Source: Gnetum montanum (Eukaryota; Streptophyta; Gnetopsida; Gnetales; Gnetaceae). Taken from it: a DNA stretch of 59,152 nucleotides. The translations under genes were made by a program, and so were the position numbers. This document shows, one piece after another, positions 33,614 through 45,812 of this stretch; the first letter of the stretch is position 1; the number at the start of each line of letters is the position of its first letter. The stretch lies in assembly GCA_015680685.1 (NCBI GenBank), contig MNCI01017969.1, positions 305,628 through 364,779 on the forward strand. The letters are read 5' to 3'. Below the pieces are notes generated by a model. It saw nothing but the letters and a program-made list of their open reading frames with translations. It did no database searches and was not told the origin of the DNA.

Positions 33614-35215
33614 GTGCTTTATGTGAAAGGCATGGATGAACTTAAGCAAGTTCATCACCAACTCTTTGATGATGAAGATGATGATACCTGTTGGGGAGAG
33701 TTGGTAATCCCTGATCATTTTAAGTTAGAACCCCTAGAGTTAAAATCTCTACCAGCTAGCATGAAGTATGCATTTTTAAATAATGATAAGTCAGTTATAA
33801 TCAATACAAATCTTTCTCTTGAACAAAAATACAAGCTGTTAAAGGTGATCAACAAATGGCAAATAACCTTTGCTTGGTCATATCCTAAATTAACTACCAT
33901 TGATCCAAGGATATGCTAGCATTGTATCCCAAAATTGAAGAAGATCATTGAAGAGGAAATAGAACAACTCCTCAAGGCAAGGTTCATCTATCCCATCATG
34001 GATAGTGACTGGGTTAGCTCACTCATAATTGCACCAAAGAAAAGTAACAAGTGGTAGGTCTGCATTGACTTGATGCTATTGAATATGGAAACATTTAAAG
34101 ATCATTTTCCATTGTCATTTGTGGACCAAGTGTTGAACATCACTTCTAGGTATTTCTATTATAGCTTCTAGGATGGTTATAGTGGCTATAACCAAATCCA
34201 AATTGCACCAGAGGATTAGGCCAAGAAAACATTCATGAGTCCCTAGGAAACTTTTGCATATTACAAGATGTCATTCAGTCTATGCAATTCTTCTACAACA
34301 TTTCAACACCTAGTCCTAGTATTTTTCAATAACAGATTGGTATTAGGGTAGAAGTATTTATGGATTACTTCTCTACCTATGGGTTACATTTGAGAAATCC
34401 TTGGATCACCTTGACCAAGTATTAAAAAGATGTATTGAAATGAACCTTAGGCTCAATTGGTAGAAAAGCCATTTAATGGTCCAGGTAGGCATAGTACTAA
34501 GGCACAAAATTACTCAGGCAGGGATTAAGGTAGATCTAAAAAAACATAAGGTCCATCTAAGGAATCATACATCAACTAGAGACAATCAAAGATGTTTGAT
34601 CATTCCTTGGACACACTGGCTACTATTGGCAATTTATAGAGAATTTCTCTAAGATTGAAAGATGCTCCATTCATTTGGAACAAAGAGTGTGAACATGCAT
34701 TCCAATAGCTAAAGGAGAAGCTTATAGAGACTCCAATTCTATGAGCACCAAACTAGTCTAGACCATTTAATATAATGAAAAATACAACTAGTTATTCCTT
34801 GGGAGCCATGCTTATGTAACTAGATGATAATAAACATTCATATTACATTCATTATGCAAGTTAAAGAATTATGGATGCACAACTTAATTACACTACTATA
34901 GAAAAAGAACTAGTGGTTGTGGTGTATGCTCTGGAAAATTTTAGTCACTATGTGATTGGATACAAAGTGTTTGTTCACATAGATCATAGTGCCATCTACT
35001 TCCTAATGAATAAGCCAATGGTAAGCTCTTGTATCATACAATGACTCATGACCTTGCAGGAATTCAATCAATGATAGATTGAAAAGGGATTGCGAATGTG
35101 GTGGATAACCACATCTCTTAGTTAAGATGGGATAATAAACAGGAGGAGAGTCCACTCTTTGATTGATTTCCAAATGAACTCCTCTTTACATGAGCAATAA
35201 ATGATCAAGTGTCCA
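33614..35215 (+). pseudogene. pol: Element C reverse transcriptase and RNase H, decayed
   Basis: The linker ELKSLPASMKYAFLNN with FAWSY and TTIDPRIC is typical of the Athila group. RT shows VSSLIIAPKK, DGYSGYNQIQIAPED and FMDYFSTYG in place of YMDDFSVYG. RNase H blocks include APFIWNKECEHAF, YTTIEKELVVVVYALENF and VHIDHSAIYFLMNK (near 34970). Stops such as TAG in PEDQAKK and at a Trp codon (CPWGTF) are single transitions. There is only one RNase H, unlike family 1. Confidence 0.82.
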
Positions 35216-36440
35216 CTAAATCAAAATGGTATGATAACATCCTCACATACCTTATCACTTAGGAGATGCCACAAGATCTAGACTTTAGGAAGAAATAATA
35301 GTTTCTTCATTAGGCTAAGTACTTTATGGAGATCAATGAACACCTTTATAAGGTATGCATCAATGGCCTGATTTGTTGGTTGTACTTGATGAGGATTAAT
35401 TGCACATTCTCTAAGATGATCATGAAGGTCCTTACGAAGGCCACTATGTTGGGAGATGCATAGCCATAAAAATCTTGATGGCAGGATACTATTAGCCCAT
35501 AATCTTTAGGGACATCCACCAATTTATCTTATCCTATGTCCACTGTCAATGAGATGGTAGGATGATCTCATGAATGGAGGATCCTCAATAGTTTATTCAA
35601 CCACTAGAGCCCTTTGACATATGGGGCATAGACTTCATGGATCCCATGACATCCATGTCTAATGAAAAGGCATACATTATCAAAACATTTGACCATTATA
35701 CCAAATGGTTAGAAGTAGTAGCCATCATCAAATGTACATCATTCATTGCTTCTTGATTTATATAATAAAATGTTGTAAATAGGTTTGAAGTACCATGTGC
35801 ACTAATTTCTGATAATGGAATCCATCTTATAGGTGCTACCTTTTGAAAACTGATGAAACACTTGGAGGTTAAATATAAATTAATAACACCTTATCATGCC
35901 TAAGCCAATGGTCAAGCTGAGACAACTAACAGGGAGATTACAAAGATTCTAATAAGAACTATTAACAACTATAGGAGAGACTATAGTACAAAATTCAATA
36001 ATGCCTTTTGGGCCTACCACTCAACATGAAAACTCCCTATTGGCTACTCTCTCTATGAGCTAGTGCATGGAAAACTTCCAACACTCCTAATCCAATCCAA
36101 ACTTCATATACTTTCAATAGCTTGTGATCTAGACCTTGACCTAAGCCTAGCACAAAGAGAAAGATTGATCCACTTAAATGTACTAGATAAAAACTGATTA
36201 GTAGCCCTATTCTTAAATAAATTTCACAAGGCATTCAACAAAAAATGACATGATCTTAGAATACAAAAAGTAAAATTTCAACTGGGAGATAAGGTTTTCT
36301 ATTGGAACCCTACACACATATCCTAAAAAATAAAGTTTTAAACATTGTGGGAGGGACCTTATATAATTGATGAAACCTTTTCTTTTGGGTCCATGATCAT
36401 ATAAAAACCTAAGTGCCCAAAAAAAGGTAGTTGATTAACA
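35216..36440 (+). pseudogene. pol: Element C integrase, decayed
   Basis: It starts near KSKWYDNILTYL. The finger region (CHCQ...DGRMI type) lies near 35545, FDIWGIDFMDP near 35620, a core block near 35690, YHAxANGQAETTNREIT near 35900-35945 and a GPY-like block near 36350. Stops are frequent. It aligns with the B integrase, which supports both calls. Confidence 0.78.
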
Positions 36441-38578
36441 TCCAATAAATAAATCCTTTCCACGAGCCAAAGTAATCCAGTGCAACAATACCTCAACAAA
36501 TGGACAACCATGCTCAATTTTTTAGATCTCCTCCTTTCAACATAGTTGTGGGGGAGATGGTCATCCATGCTAATCATATACATGGCTCCTCAATTTCTCT
36601 ATTTTTTATTTTATACATTTTTATCTTTGCAATTTGTTTATTTTATACTTTTTTGATTTTTAAAATACTTCTTCCTATTTTACATCATTTTTTGTTTTAC
36701 ACCATCGTTAATACATTGGAATATTTCTTGACTATTTTACACTTTCTTATATATTTTACTTTATTTAGTGTGATTTTCTATTTTTTTTCTAATAAAAATG
36801 ATTTAGTCCAACAAGACATAGTGGCACTGTAGCTACTACTAATGGTGATTTGTGCTTAATGTTTTGTTTGCTAATGCCTAGTTTCTAATTTTAAAATTTT
36901 TTACTAATAACTAATTCATGGTTTCTTTTTCATGGAACAAGTAGTAAGCCCATGACATCCATCCATCCACAAACTCTATGATTTTTCTTGTTTTGGAAAG
37001 TTGAGGTCCCTTTTATTAAATAAACTTTTAACAAATTTGTAACCTTGGTAGTTTGTGGAATTGAGAAGGATTCAAAGGTTTGCATAGGGTGTGACTTCAA
37101 GGCGACTCAATACTCTTTGTACTCTTCTACTTGCTTGGGTACTTGAGTGTTTTCATAGACTTCTTATTATTCTGTGTTGACTAGTAAAAAGAAGTTAAAT
37201 AAAGTCTTTGCATGGTGTGGTTCTCATCCAAGAAAACACAATGAAAATTCAAAGCACACTCCTTAGAAAAATAAAAAGACTACAAGAACTAGTTATTAGA
37301 CTAAAAATACATGTACCTATGCCCAAATATCCCCCCCTAACTAAGACCCTCTCTAACTTCCTACTTCTCTTTTCTTCTCTTTATGGAGAGGTCATTGTTC
37401 TGTGGGAGAACTCTTATGTCTCGAGGGGGTGGATTGGTCTTGGAGTGACAATGAGAAGTCACTGAAAGAGGTTGGTTTTGGTCTAGACTAAGGATGGATC
37501 TTCTTAGGCCATTTTAAACATAAATCCAAAAGGGACTTCTTATGACCTCAATTCAAATTTCCATTCCACCTTCTCCATCATTCATCTATGCTACTCATAA
37601 CTCATCTCACTGTTGGTGTCCATATTCTTAATTCGGTGTCTTGGTTTGATGTGTTTGAATTCTTAGGTAGAGTCTTTTAGATTTTGGTCCTTAGCTTTCA
37701 TTAACCATTAATCATCCATGGGACCTACAAACTCCTTATTTTGAGGTTATGCAAGGGCAAATAAGGCATGTGCCTGCTATGGGAAGGACCCACTTTCATA
37801 TCTCTTGGTTGGGTTTGTTAAGTACCTTATCCTTAGGCATTCTTGGAATCAAAATATTTGTACATCCATCTTCTACATCAAACCATGTGCTTCTTTACAT
37901 ATTTTGTTTAATAAACACATTCTTCATTAAATTTTTTAATTTTTAAACTTTCAAAGATCCTCCTCAATGATTTCATCATATTCTTGGCGTTTTTAGGACT
38001 CCATGGATCCCAAATTCATTGAAAAAATTCTTGTATTTTTTAAGATATTCAAAATTCAAAATTTTTCCTATGGGCTCCATATATGAGGCCCCATCAATGG
38101 AGAAAACCTGTATATGGGGCCCCATCAACAAAGTGAAAAAATACTATATATCTACTTGACCCAACTTTGAAATTTTCACATTTTCTCACAAACACCAAGA
38201 GAATTTTTCAAATTTTTAGAACCTAGAATCTTCTAGAGACCATAACTTCCTAACCATTTATCCAAATCACTCTATCCTTTAACCCTATAGCTATTAGAGG
38301 TAAGCTCTTCATCATGGGGGTCATAAATGTGCCATTTTTGATAGAATATTTTTTGCCATTTTTCTAACTCCCACAAAGGTTTAACTAAACAAATCAACTA
38401 TTAAACATCAAATTACAAGAGTTAAACCTTCCAACAAGCTTCAGTGACATTTACAATAAATAATTAATCTACCATGATCCAACCTTAGCCAAAGTGTAAC
38501 TAACTAAGAAGAGAAGGTATTCAAAAATTTAAAGTTACACATTATATCTACTAATCCATGTATACGTTGTAACTACAT
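36441..38578 (+). other. Element C spacer between pol and extra ORF
   Basis: It is homologous to the B spacer along its length, without the GA repeat. No conserved gene is seen. T-rich around 36590-36800. The promoter-like block is at 38085-38151. The last 60 bases before the extra ORF (TTACACATTATATCTACTAATCC) are nearly identical in B, suggesting a constrained leader. Confidence 0.68.
38085..38151 (+). promoter_or_regulatory. Internal promoter-like block of element C
   Basis: GAGGCCCCATCAATGGAG (38085-38102) and GGGGCCCCATCAACAAAG (about 38116-38133) resemble the LTR word GTTGCCTTGTCAATG (41710) and the B LTR words. TATATAT (38145-38151) follows after 12 bases. The extra ORF begins about 430 bases downstream. 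Confidence 0.55.
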
Positions 38579-41414
38579 ATGACACCAAAAGGAAAACATC
38601 CACAAGAAGCAAGACCATCTCAACCAAGGGAGAAATGTCCTAGAATGGAAATAGGCCAAGAACAAGCCCAAGAAGAACCACTTGTAACCCATGTCATAGG
38701 TCCTCTTAGGGAAGAGGCTAAGGTGGAATCTATTTGATAGATTCCAGAACAAGAAACAACAATAGAGAATTTCCACCAAGATGATGCACTAGCTCAACAA
38801 GAAAATCTTGAGGCGACCTTAATAGAAGCCTTCCTAAATCAAATCAAATCAATAAAGGTCAAAAAAATGATGCTCCAGGAGTTAAACTTTGGCCCTTTCC
38901 TAGAGCAAGCACCAAAAGAAGTGTAGGACCAACTAAAGACCTCTCCCATGTGACCAATCATCACTTCCATAAAAGAGTGGTACATGGGGGAGACATTTTT
39001 ATTTTAGAAGAATAAGCAAGTCATATCAATGGTAAAAATCAAGGACATCTCAGTGTCCTACTTAGTGTAAGCCATTGCTGAAGTGCTTGGGTTGCTAGAA
39101 ACAGGGGCAAGTCTCGTTGAGATTCTAATGCAAGTGCATCCTAGCATCAAGAAAGAATGGGTTTGATGGTGCTATGGTGTCAACCACAAGGATTTTAGTG
39201 TGCTTACACTAGCAAAAAGGATCTACTAAAAGATTATAACCTTCCACCTCAATCCCATGGTGAGGCCAAGCAAAATCACCATCTTTTCTACCTATGCATC
39301 TGTCACTTTGAGTGGGAGATTCCTTGTCAATCTTCAATAGTTGATCTATTTAGAGATGGAAAAGAAATTTAAAGAAAATGAATGTGGAAGAAAGGAACTC
39401 CCCTTTACATGCCTCATTAAAAAGCTTTCTTGAAGGGAAGGAATAGCCTGTTATACGAATGATGCTATTAGGCAGGCCTCGATCGCTAATTGGGTGAAAA
39501 TGATGAAAGATAAAATTCTTGCAACAATCATTTAAGAAGAGGAGTAGAAACCACCACCTCCACCAACCACTCAAAAAACTTTATTGGACATTGCTACAAT
39601 AGTTCAATGGTTGCACAAATACCAAGAATGGATCTTGTATGAACAAGAGCAATATGCAAGCACAAGTGGTAGGTACCTATCTATGTACATACCAGCAATA
39701 AGTCACCTAAATGAGGTGGCCCAAACAATCAACCTAATGGGTGGAGATGGATCTATTTTCCTAGCCTAAAGAATGCACTTATCTATGAGATCAAATCCTA
39801 GCACTAGAGAGGTCATAGTATCTCTGGCAAAATAGTAGTCACTCCTAGAAATTTCTGGAAATGCCACAACCCTCTTAATGCACTTGGAGGAAGGTAAGGG
39901 GGCAACTGTACTAGTGATTTAGCACCAAGGATAGGAGATAGTAGTAGAGGCAGTTGTTGACAGAATTTTCGAAACACTTAACATACCTACAACATTTGTA
40001 CTAGACATCACTACACTCAAAGATGTGAAGATGTCCACATGGATCACAAGAAACAAAATAAATGTATCACAACATGAAGAACTACTGGACTGATTGGTGG
40101 AAACCAGGTGACTGCTATCAAATGTCTTTAATCTTCCAAAAAATATTACTACAACCCAATCAGAGTTGCTAGATACAAAGGGAAAAAACATCACCTTGGA
40201 AGGATACCTCAAAATAACCAAGAATCTAAATGAATAATTGGCTACTAAAGTTGTTGAATTAAGAGCCTAGATTTCCAATCTTGAATTTCACAAACCAATA
40301 CCCACAAAAGATGAAGCTCTTGAGTAACTTCACACCAGAGTGAAAGGGGTTGAGGATGCAATGGAGATGGTGGTGTTCTACTGATCATTGGTAGAGGCTA
40401 CATAGCATAAAAATTTAGAAGGCCTTGGATCAAACCCACTAGGAGAATTATAGTTTACCATAAAAAACCATCACCTATGAAATATTAATGAGCACAAACA
40501 ATAATTAATCAACTTCATCTATTAACAACAAGAGCAAATGGCCAAAGAGAACATAGAATTAAGGAGATTGGTAGAAGAAAATAGAAACCTTTCCATGGAT
40601 TTTGTGCCCTTTTCCAAAAGACTGCAATCAAGGTAGTTTCCTAAAAATTAGAAGCTCCCAAATTTGAGAGTCAAAGATCATTATAGAGATCATGGGAGTC
40701 TACAAAAGGAAGTGAATGAAAATCAAATTTAGTTAGTTAAGGCAAAAGTAAATAAAAACCTCCAGCAACTCTAGCAAGGAAGAGAATTGTAGCAACCTAT
40801 CATTAATAGGATAGGATAGATTCCTAAAATAAGGCAAACATCTGCATGAAGGAGTTGCAAATTGAGAAGATGATAGAATACATGAAGCTCGCCAATCTTT
40901 AATATGCAAATTTGGCCATGTTGACTACCAAATGGCCATGGTCAAAATTAGAGAATTAGGTGGCTAGCTTGTACTTGTTGTACAAGGCCAAGTTCAAGCA
41001 TCACAAAGACACTAAGAAAAAGCTTATAGTGGCAAGCGCTAAACTCAAAGTTCTCAAGGGAAAATACACTAATTAAAGATCTATTGTTGAGAACCTAGCT
41101 AGAATGATGAATGACTACTAGGAGTTGTAGAACAAAGTAAAGGTGTTTGATGTCAAATGTAAATAGTTCACTACCTAGTTTGTCAATGTAAAGGGCTTAT
41201 TCTTAGTAATGCCCTGTCAGTGGGATATCCCCATTCCAACCCACATTGGTAATGTTGTGTGGACTATGAGTGATCCCTAGAGTAAGGAGGAGAAGATGAA
41301 GGCATTATTGGATGCCTTTTACTATAACCACAACTACCCCATCCATTGCATGTTCTTGAATCCAGTGAAGGTCCTTCAGAATCTCAAGAGCCTCCATCGC
41401 CTAGGACTGTCTAA
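38579..41414 (+). pseudogene. Element C extra (env-position) ORF, coiled-coil protein, decayed
   Basis: About 945 codons, start MTPKGKHPQEARPSQPREK, end PPSPRTV then TAA. The conserved domain has EWYMGETF, IKDISVSYL, AEVLGLLETG, WCYGVN, KIITFHLNP and LPFTCLIKKL. Then come a Pro-rich linker (EEE..PPPPPTT near 39550) and a long coiled coil to about 41200. No signal peptide or membrane span is visible, so it does not look like an envelope protein. Same start and stop positions as B and the same domain order as D show a real, formerly functional gene. Confidence 0.72.
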
Positions 41415-41648
41415 TCTTCTCAACCATCTTCATGCCATCAGAGGATGTGTTATCTAGTTTTTTGTCACCGGTTCATGGTGTTTAGTTTTATGTCATGAAC
41501 ACAACAATTTTTGTAATGTGTTGATTTGTACACTCAAGCACTCAATTTTGTCAAGTCAATTTTTTTCGACAAGAGTTAGTCAATAATTCCATACTTTTCA
41601 ATTTTCTAAAGGCACTTGAGGCCACTTTTTCATTCAATCATGGGGGTA

Positions 41649-42516
41649 TGATGAGCATCAAAGTGTTGCATTGACTAGCCCATATCGACAGGGTCCCTTT
41701 TATGTGGTGTTGCCTTGTCAATGCTGCCCAACAATAAAAACTATAAATACAAGCTCATAGCTATGTTTATGGGGAGTCAAAGTCATAGTAATAGCCAAAC
41801 TCTTTTAGTTCTTACATTCAAAAGTTAGAATATTTTCCTGAGTGCTTACAACATGAGTCATTAAGTGTATGGATCTTTATTTGAACACTATTGTACCTAA
41901 GCATGATAATGTGTGTGGCAATAAAGATGAGCTTCTTGATAAATCTTGTAGAATTTTGGATAGTTTAAATGTATTATTCATGCATTTAATGTTTTTAGTT
42001 ATTTTTTCAATGTTCCTTAGTAATTAAGCTAATTAAGTTATTAAGTGAGATAAGCTAAATAACAATTAAGTAAACACATAAGTATGACTACTTCGAGCAT
42101 GCATATGACATTTGGTAATCCTAGCATTTCTTAACACTTTGTAACCTAGCAACATTATATGTGTTTAGGATGTGTATAGCAAGTGGGACTAGATACTTAT
42201 GTTAGGACTATTCAAACAATAGTTAGCCCATTCAATTAAAGTAGACATTAAAATACTTCACTCTTATCTTGTTTATTTTAAGTACCAAAACCATAAAACA
42301 TAAAAGAATAAAAATCATGTGCCTCAATTACACTTAAACCATACTCTTGAGCTTCATAGGTGTAATTGGGAAGACAACAAATGTTTATTAGGGCAAGGTT
42401 CACTTCCTAGAAGACTAGTATATCGAAAACTATAGAGTCCATGAAATTTAACCAGATTGTACATGAAAGCTTCATGATTCATAGGGTTGAGTGTAGAGGT
42501 ACCTCGCTGCTCATCA
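41649..42516 (+). repeat. 3' LTR of element C
   Basis: It starts TGATGAGCA after CATGGGGGTA and ends TGCTCATCA, an exact 9-base inverted repeat. 868 bp. U3 with TATAAATAC at 41742-41750. Confidence 0.87.
41707..41750 (+). promoter_or_regulatory. U3 motif and TATA box of the element C LTR
   Basis: GTGTTGCCTTGTCAATGCTG (41707-41726) corresponds to GTGTTACCCCATCAACGTGG of B. TATAAATAC follows at 41742. Confidence 0.6.
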
Positions 42517-43572
42517 GCAAAGAAATAAAACAAATTTGCATTAAAAATTTGAACTACAACTTTTTATTAAGATAATAAAATTTTTTGTAGGAACAAAGTG
42601 TAGACACGTACAAATTTGTGTGCTCTAAATGCATAAGAGCCAAATGGAGGATGCTTAAAGCCTAGTGTAGCTAGTAGGATGTGTTCTATAGTTAGCTTTG
42701 CTCTTTGAAAATTCCAAGTTTTGCCCCTAAAAATCATTGTTGGTTTTTCTAGTACTGAGATCTATGCTATGGATGATAGAATGGTTGTGGACATATGATG
42801 AATCTACACTACTCTGAATGTCTCTTTGTTTAGCTTGAATGCAAATTGCCAAAATTCCTTTTAATATAATCAACTCTATTTTAGATAGGCCATATGGTGA
42901 CTAATCTATTCCTATAGATCTCTACCATGATTACTAATAGATTATTGCAAATTTTTAGTGTATGTAGGTCATCCTTAGGTAGCGTATTTGTCCAATTTGG
43001 AAACTTTTTATGTTTTTTATGTTGTCTTCATTGCTACCTAGCATAAAAATTCAATGCCCAAATCTATACAGTAGCTTTGTAGGCTTCCTAGTGTAAACAT
43101 TCAATGCCCAAATTTATACACTAGCTTTGTAGGCTTTCCAGTGTAAAAATCCAAGGCTAGCATAAAAACTCAAAGTCAAATTCTATACACTAGCTTTGTA
43201 GGTTGCTCCAGCGTATAAACTAACATGGCCAACATAAAAACTAAAACAATGCCATATTTGGCAATTTGTAGCCATGTTTTAACTTCCCAAGCCTAGGTAC
43301 ATGCAAAATGAAACTTTTCGTACTCAAAAGATGAGGCATTCAAAATTTATAAAGAATTTTTAGCATCCATAAGCTAAGATGTGTGAGATTGCAACCTATA
43401 AACTACAAATTTTACATTTTACAATAAAAGGCCAACCTCAAATTTCAATGGTAAAGGTTGTAATGTGAGGTATTGGAAACATAAGATAATCATATTTGCC
43501 ATTATTTTCTAGCAAATTAGAAGTGATTTTTTTGTTATGAGTTGCAACATGAATTTTCTATATGGTGTTTCA
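42517..43572 (-). repeat. 5' LTR of element G, outer part
   Basis: The reverse complement of its high end reads TGAAACACCATATAGAAAA, matching the LTR start of F and A. It continues the U5 piece at 29103-29287. Tandem repeats lie at 43020-43240. Confidence 0.72.
43020..43240. repeat. Four tandem repeats of about 55 bp in the G LTR
   Basis: Units contain TATACACTAGCTTTGTAGG and AATTCAATGCCCAAAT words, at about 43040, 43085, 43140 and 43195. The F LTR has shorter GCTAGTGTAG repeats in U3. They replace the ACGC palindromes of A and E, so the U3 differs between subfamilies. Confidence 0.65.
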
Positions 43573-45122
43573 CTTGAAAAGTACTATAGTACACCATCCA
43601 AGAATTCTAATTTATTGACAAACGGAGGACCACTTAAGGTGGACTACATTTCAATATTCATAGCACCTACAAGCATAATAGAGTTTTAGCATTAATTAGA
43701 AGATGGTTAGAAGTGTGATGAGAATGCCTTAGATGATGCACATACATAAAATGTAGGATAAACACATACATACATGTGTGCAATGCAACATCATATAACA
43801 TCATCCTAGACATCATGACATCATACAAAGACTAATCTTAGACTACACACAACTAGTCCTAAACCTCGCTCCATAGAGGGATGGTGGCTCAAGCCAAAGA
43901 GATAAAGCCTCCTAAAGAAGCCTAGATATCCTTATGAAAATATTCCAAAGAATCAAAGTGAAATAGTTTTTTTGTAATGGTTAAGATAACATGGAACTTG
44001 TAAGGATCTTCATAGTCCTCCAACATCATATTGAAGGAAAATAAGCTTCCATCCATTAACAAGGCATTCTTTTATACACATGACCTATGTTTCCTCTTTG
44101 ATCAAATTATTGAATGTTTTCTAAGTAATTTTTCATTGTGCTTTATTTAGTTTCACCTAATATAATATTATTGGTTCTTGTATACAATTTGGTAACTCAC
44201 ACTCCATTCACTCTACTTGCCCAAGATGTCAATTTCAAGATAAATAAAATAGTAAATTCAATAAGCCCAAATTCAAAGTGATAGAAGGCAATATTTACTT
44301 GTGAAAATATAGCAAATACAAGTGAAATTTTGAAGACAAATTTTAAACTTCAAGAAAATTCAAGGATCAAGTCAAGCCAAATTAGTTCTTTTATAACATA
44401 GGGACCAAAGTCATGCAAAGTTTGTTTGGAATCTTTTGTCATCAAAGATGATCAGAATTTTCATTTTTTTTCTTCTTAGAAAAATATTAATGGATGTATG
44501 AAATTAGAGAATGGTCCCAATCTCTCATGTATCTTCAATTTTCAGCCTAATTTTCCATAAATATACTTATCCTTTCATTAGTTATAATGATCCCATTAAA
44601 TGCCTATAAATACATAGATAGTCATATTATGTTGTATTTTGAATAATGAAGCAAGAAAATTGACTTGATTATTAAATTTCTCTCCATATGTATCAAATTC
44701 ATGAATTATTCATAACTCACTCATCAATTGATCCTTCATCATATTCATCAATTCATGAAGGTTTCATGTATCATTATACTTCATTAATCCAAGAAGTTGA
44801 ACAATCACATTTGGAGCCATTTTTGTGTAATAAATTTTAACCATCAAATCAACTCAAATAAATTGAAAATTTTTTAGATGGCTATATCATTAAAAAATAT
44901 TTATATTAAGTATTCACCCACATCATAACTCTCTTAGATTGTAGAGATATTCATTTTTGAAAATAGCATTTTCTAGTTTAGACACTAAATAGTTTTATTC
45001 TAGACCCCATTTTAGGACATATTTGAATGACCAAATAAAATCAAACTGATTTGAAATTTTACAACCTTATAGATTGCAAAATGTACTTTTTAACAAGCCT
45101 AAGATCAACCCAAAACTCATCT
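43573..45122. other. AT-rich flank without recognised gene
   Basis: It lies outside element G. No reading frame with a recognisable motif on either strand and no LTR ends were seen. Confidence 0.4.
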
Positions 45123-45812
45123 TGATGAGCGATAAGTAGTCCCTACATCCAACAATAGAAATCACTAGTGTTCACTAAGTAATCCGGTCAAATTTCATAG
45201 ACTTTAATTGCTCCAGTATATTGGGTCTAGCAAGTGAATACAAAGACATGATCAATGTCTTTCTAGCTTCACTTTTGAAATGCAAAGGTATGGTTAAGTG
45301 TCACTGAGGTACATGATTTTTATCATTTTATCTTTTTCATTAGATTCTCCTAAATGTTGGAAATAAAGTAAATTTGATATTTAACTAATATAATTAATCT
45401 AATAACTAGCTAACACTTAACTAATCCTATCATAGGCATCCATTCCCACTTTTCATACACATCCTAAACACATTGTGATTCTACTAGGCTACCAAGCATT
45501 AGATGCTACTAGGATTACCAAGCGTAATGTATGCTCAAAGTGGTTCTACTTATCTTTGCTATTTAATCAATATTACTTAATTAAAATTCATTAAAGTCAA
45601 GTTCATGAATAATAACTACATAAGAAAAATAATAATCTATTCCAAGTGTTGTAAGGTTTGATCTATAAAGCTCATCTTTATTGCTATTCATACTAAGCTT
45701 CTTAGGTACATCAGTGCTCAAATAAAGATCTATATACCTTCCAACTCCTGCTATGGGTACTTAGAAAATATTCTAACTCTAGAGAAAAGAAATTGCAAGA
45801 CCTTCACTAACA
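45123..45812 (-). repeat. Isolated inverted R-U5 fragment of a family-2 LTR
   Basis: It starts TGATGAGCGATAAGTAGTCC, the reverse complement of the LTR end. It matches R-U5 until a point equal to about 40 bases after the LTR TATA box (near 13135 in B), then homology stops. No U3, PBS or internal sequence is attached. Its extent equals that of a minus-strand strong-stop product. Confidence 0.7.

Larger units (their letters stand above)
29288..42516 (+). mobile_element. Element C: Athila-like element with palindromic left end
   Basis: The order is inverted R-U5, forward R-U5, leader and gag, protease, RT/RNase H, integrase, spacer, extra ORF, PPT, 3' LTR. The left terminus TGATGAGTG and right terminus CTGCTCATCA are both U5 ends. 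It splits the 5' LTR of G: the pieces on both sides add up to about 1240 bp, near the length of the F LTR. The flanks GTAGA and GCAAA differ by two transitions and may be a decayed target duplication. Confidence 0.78.
18600..43572 (-). mobile_element. Element G: old family-1 element, split by D and C
   Basis: On the minus strand the parts read: 5' LTR (43572-42517 and 29287-29103), PBS region (29097-29079), leader and gag (29060-27715 and 19749-18600). D is inserted in gag and C in the LTR; with both removed, G aligns with the 5' part of element E. The sequence outside 43572 has no purine tract, as expected for a 5' LTR. Nothing of protease, RT or integrase remains below 18600, where F lies in opposite orientation. 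Confidence 0.72.

Noticed and set aside
38579-41414. Envelope glycoprotein
   Set aside because: The position fits, but no signal peptide, membrane span or cysteine-rich ectodomain is visible; the sequence is mostly charged coiled coil.
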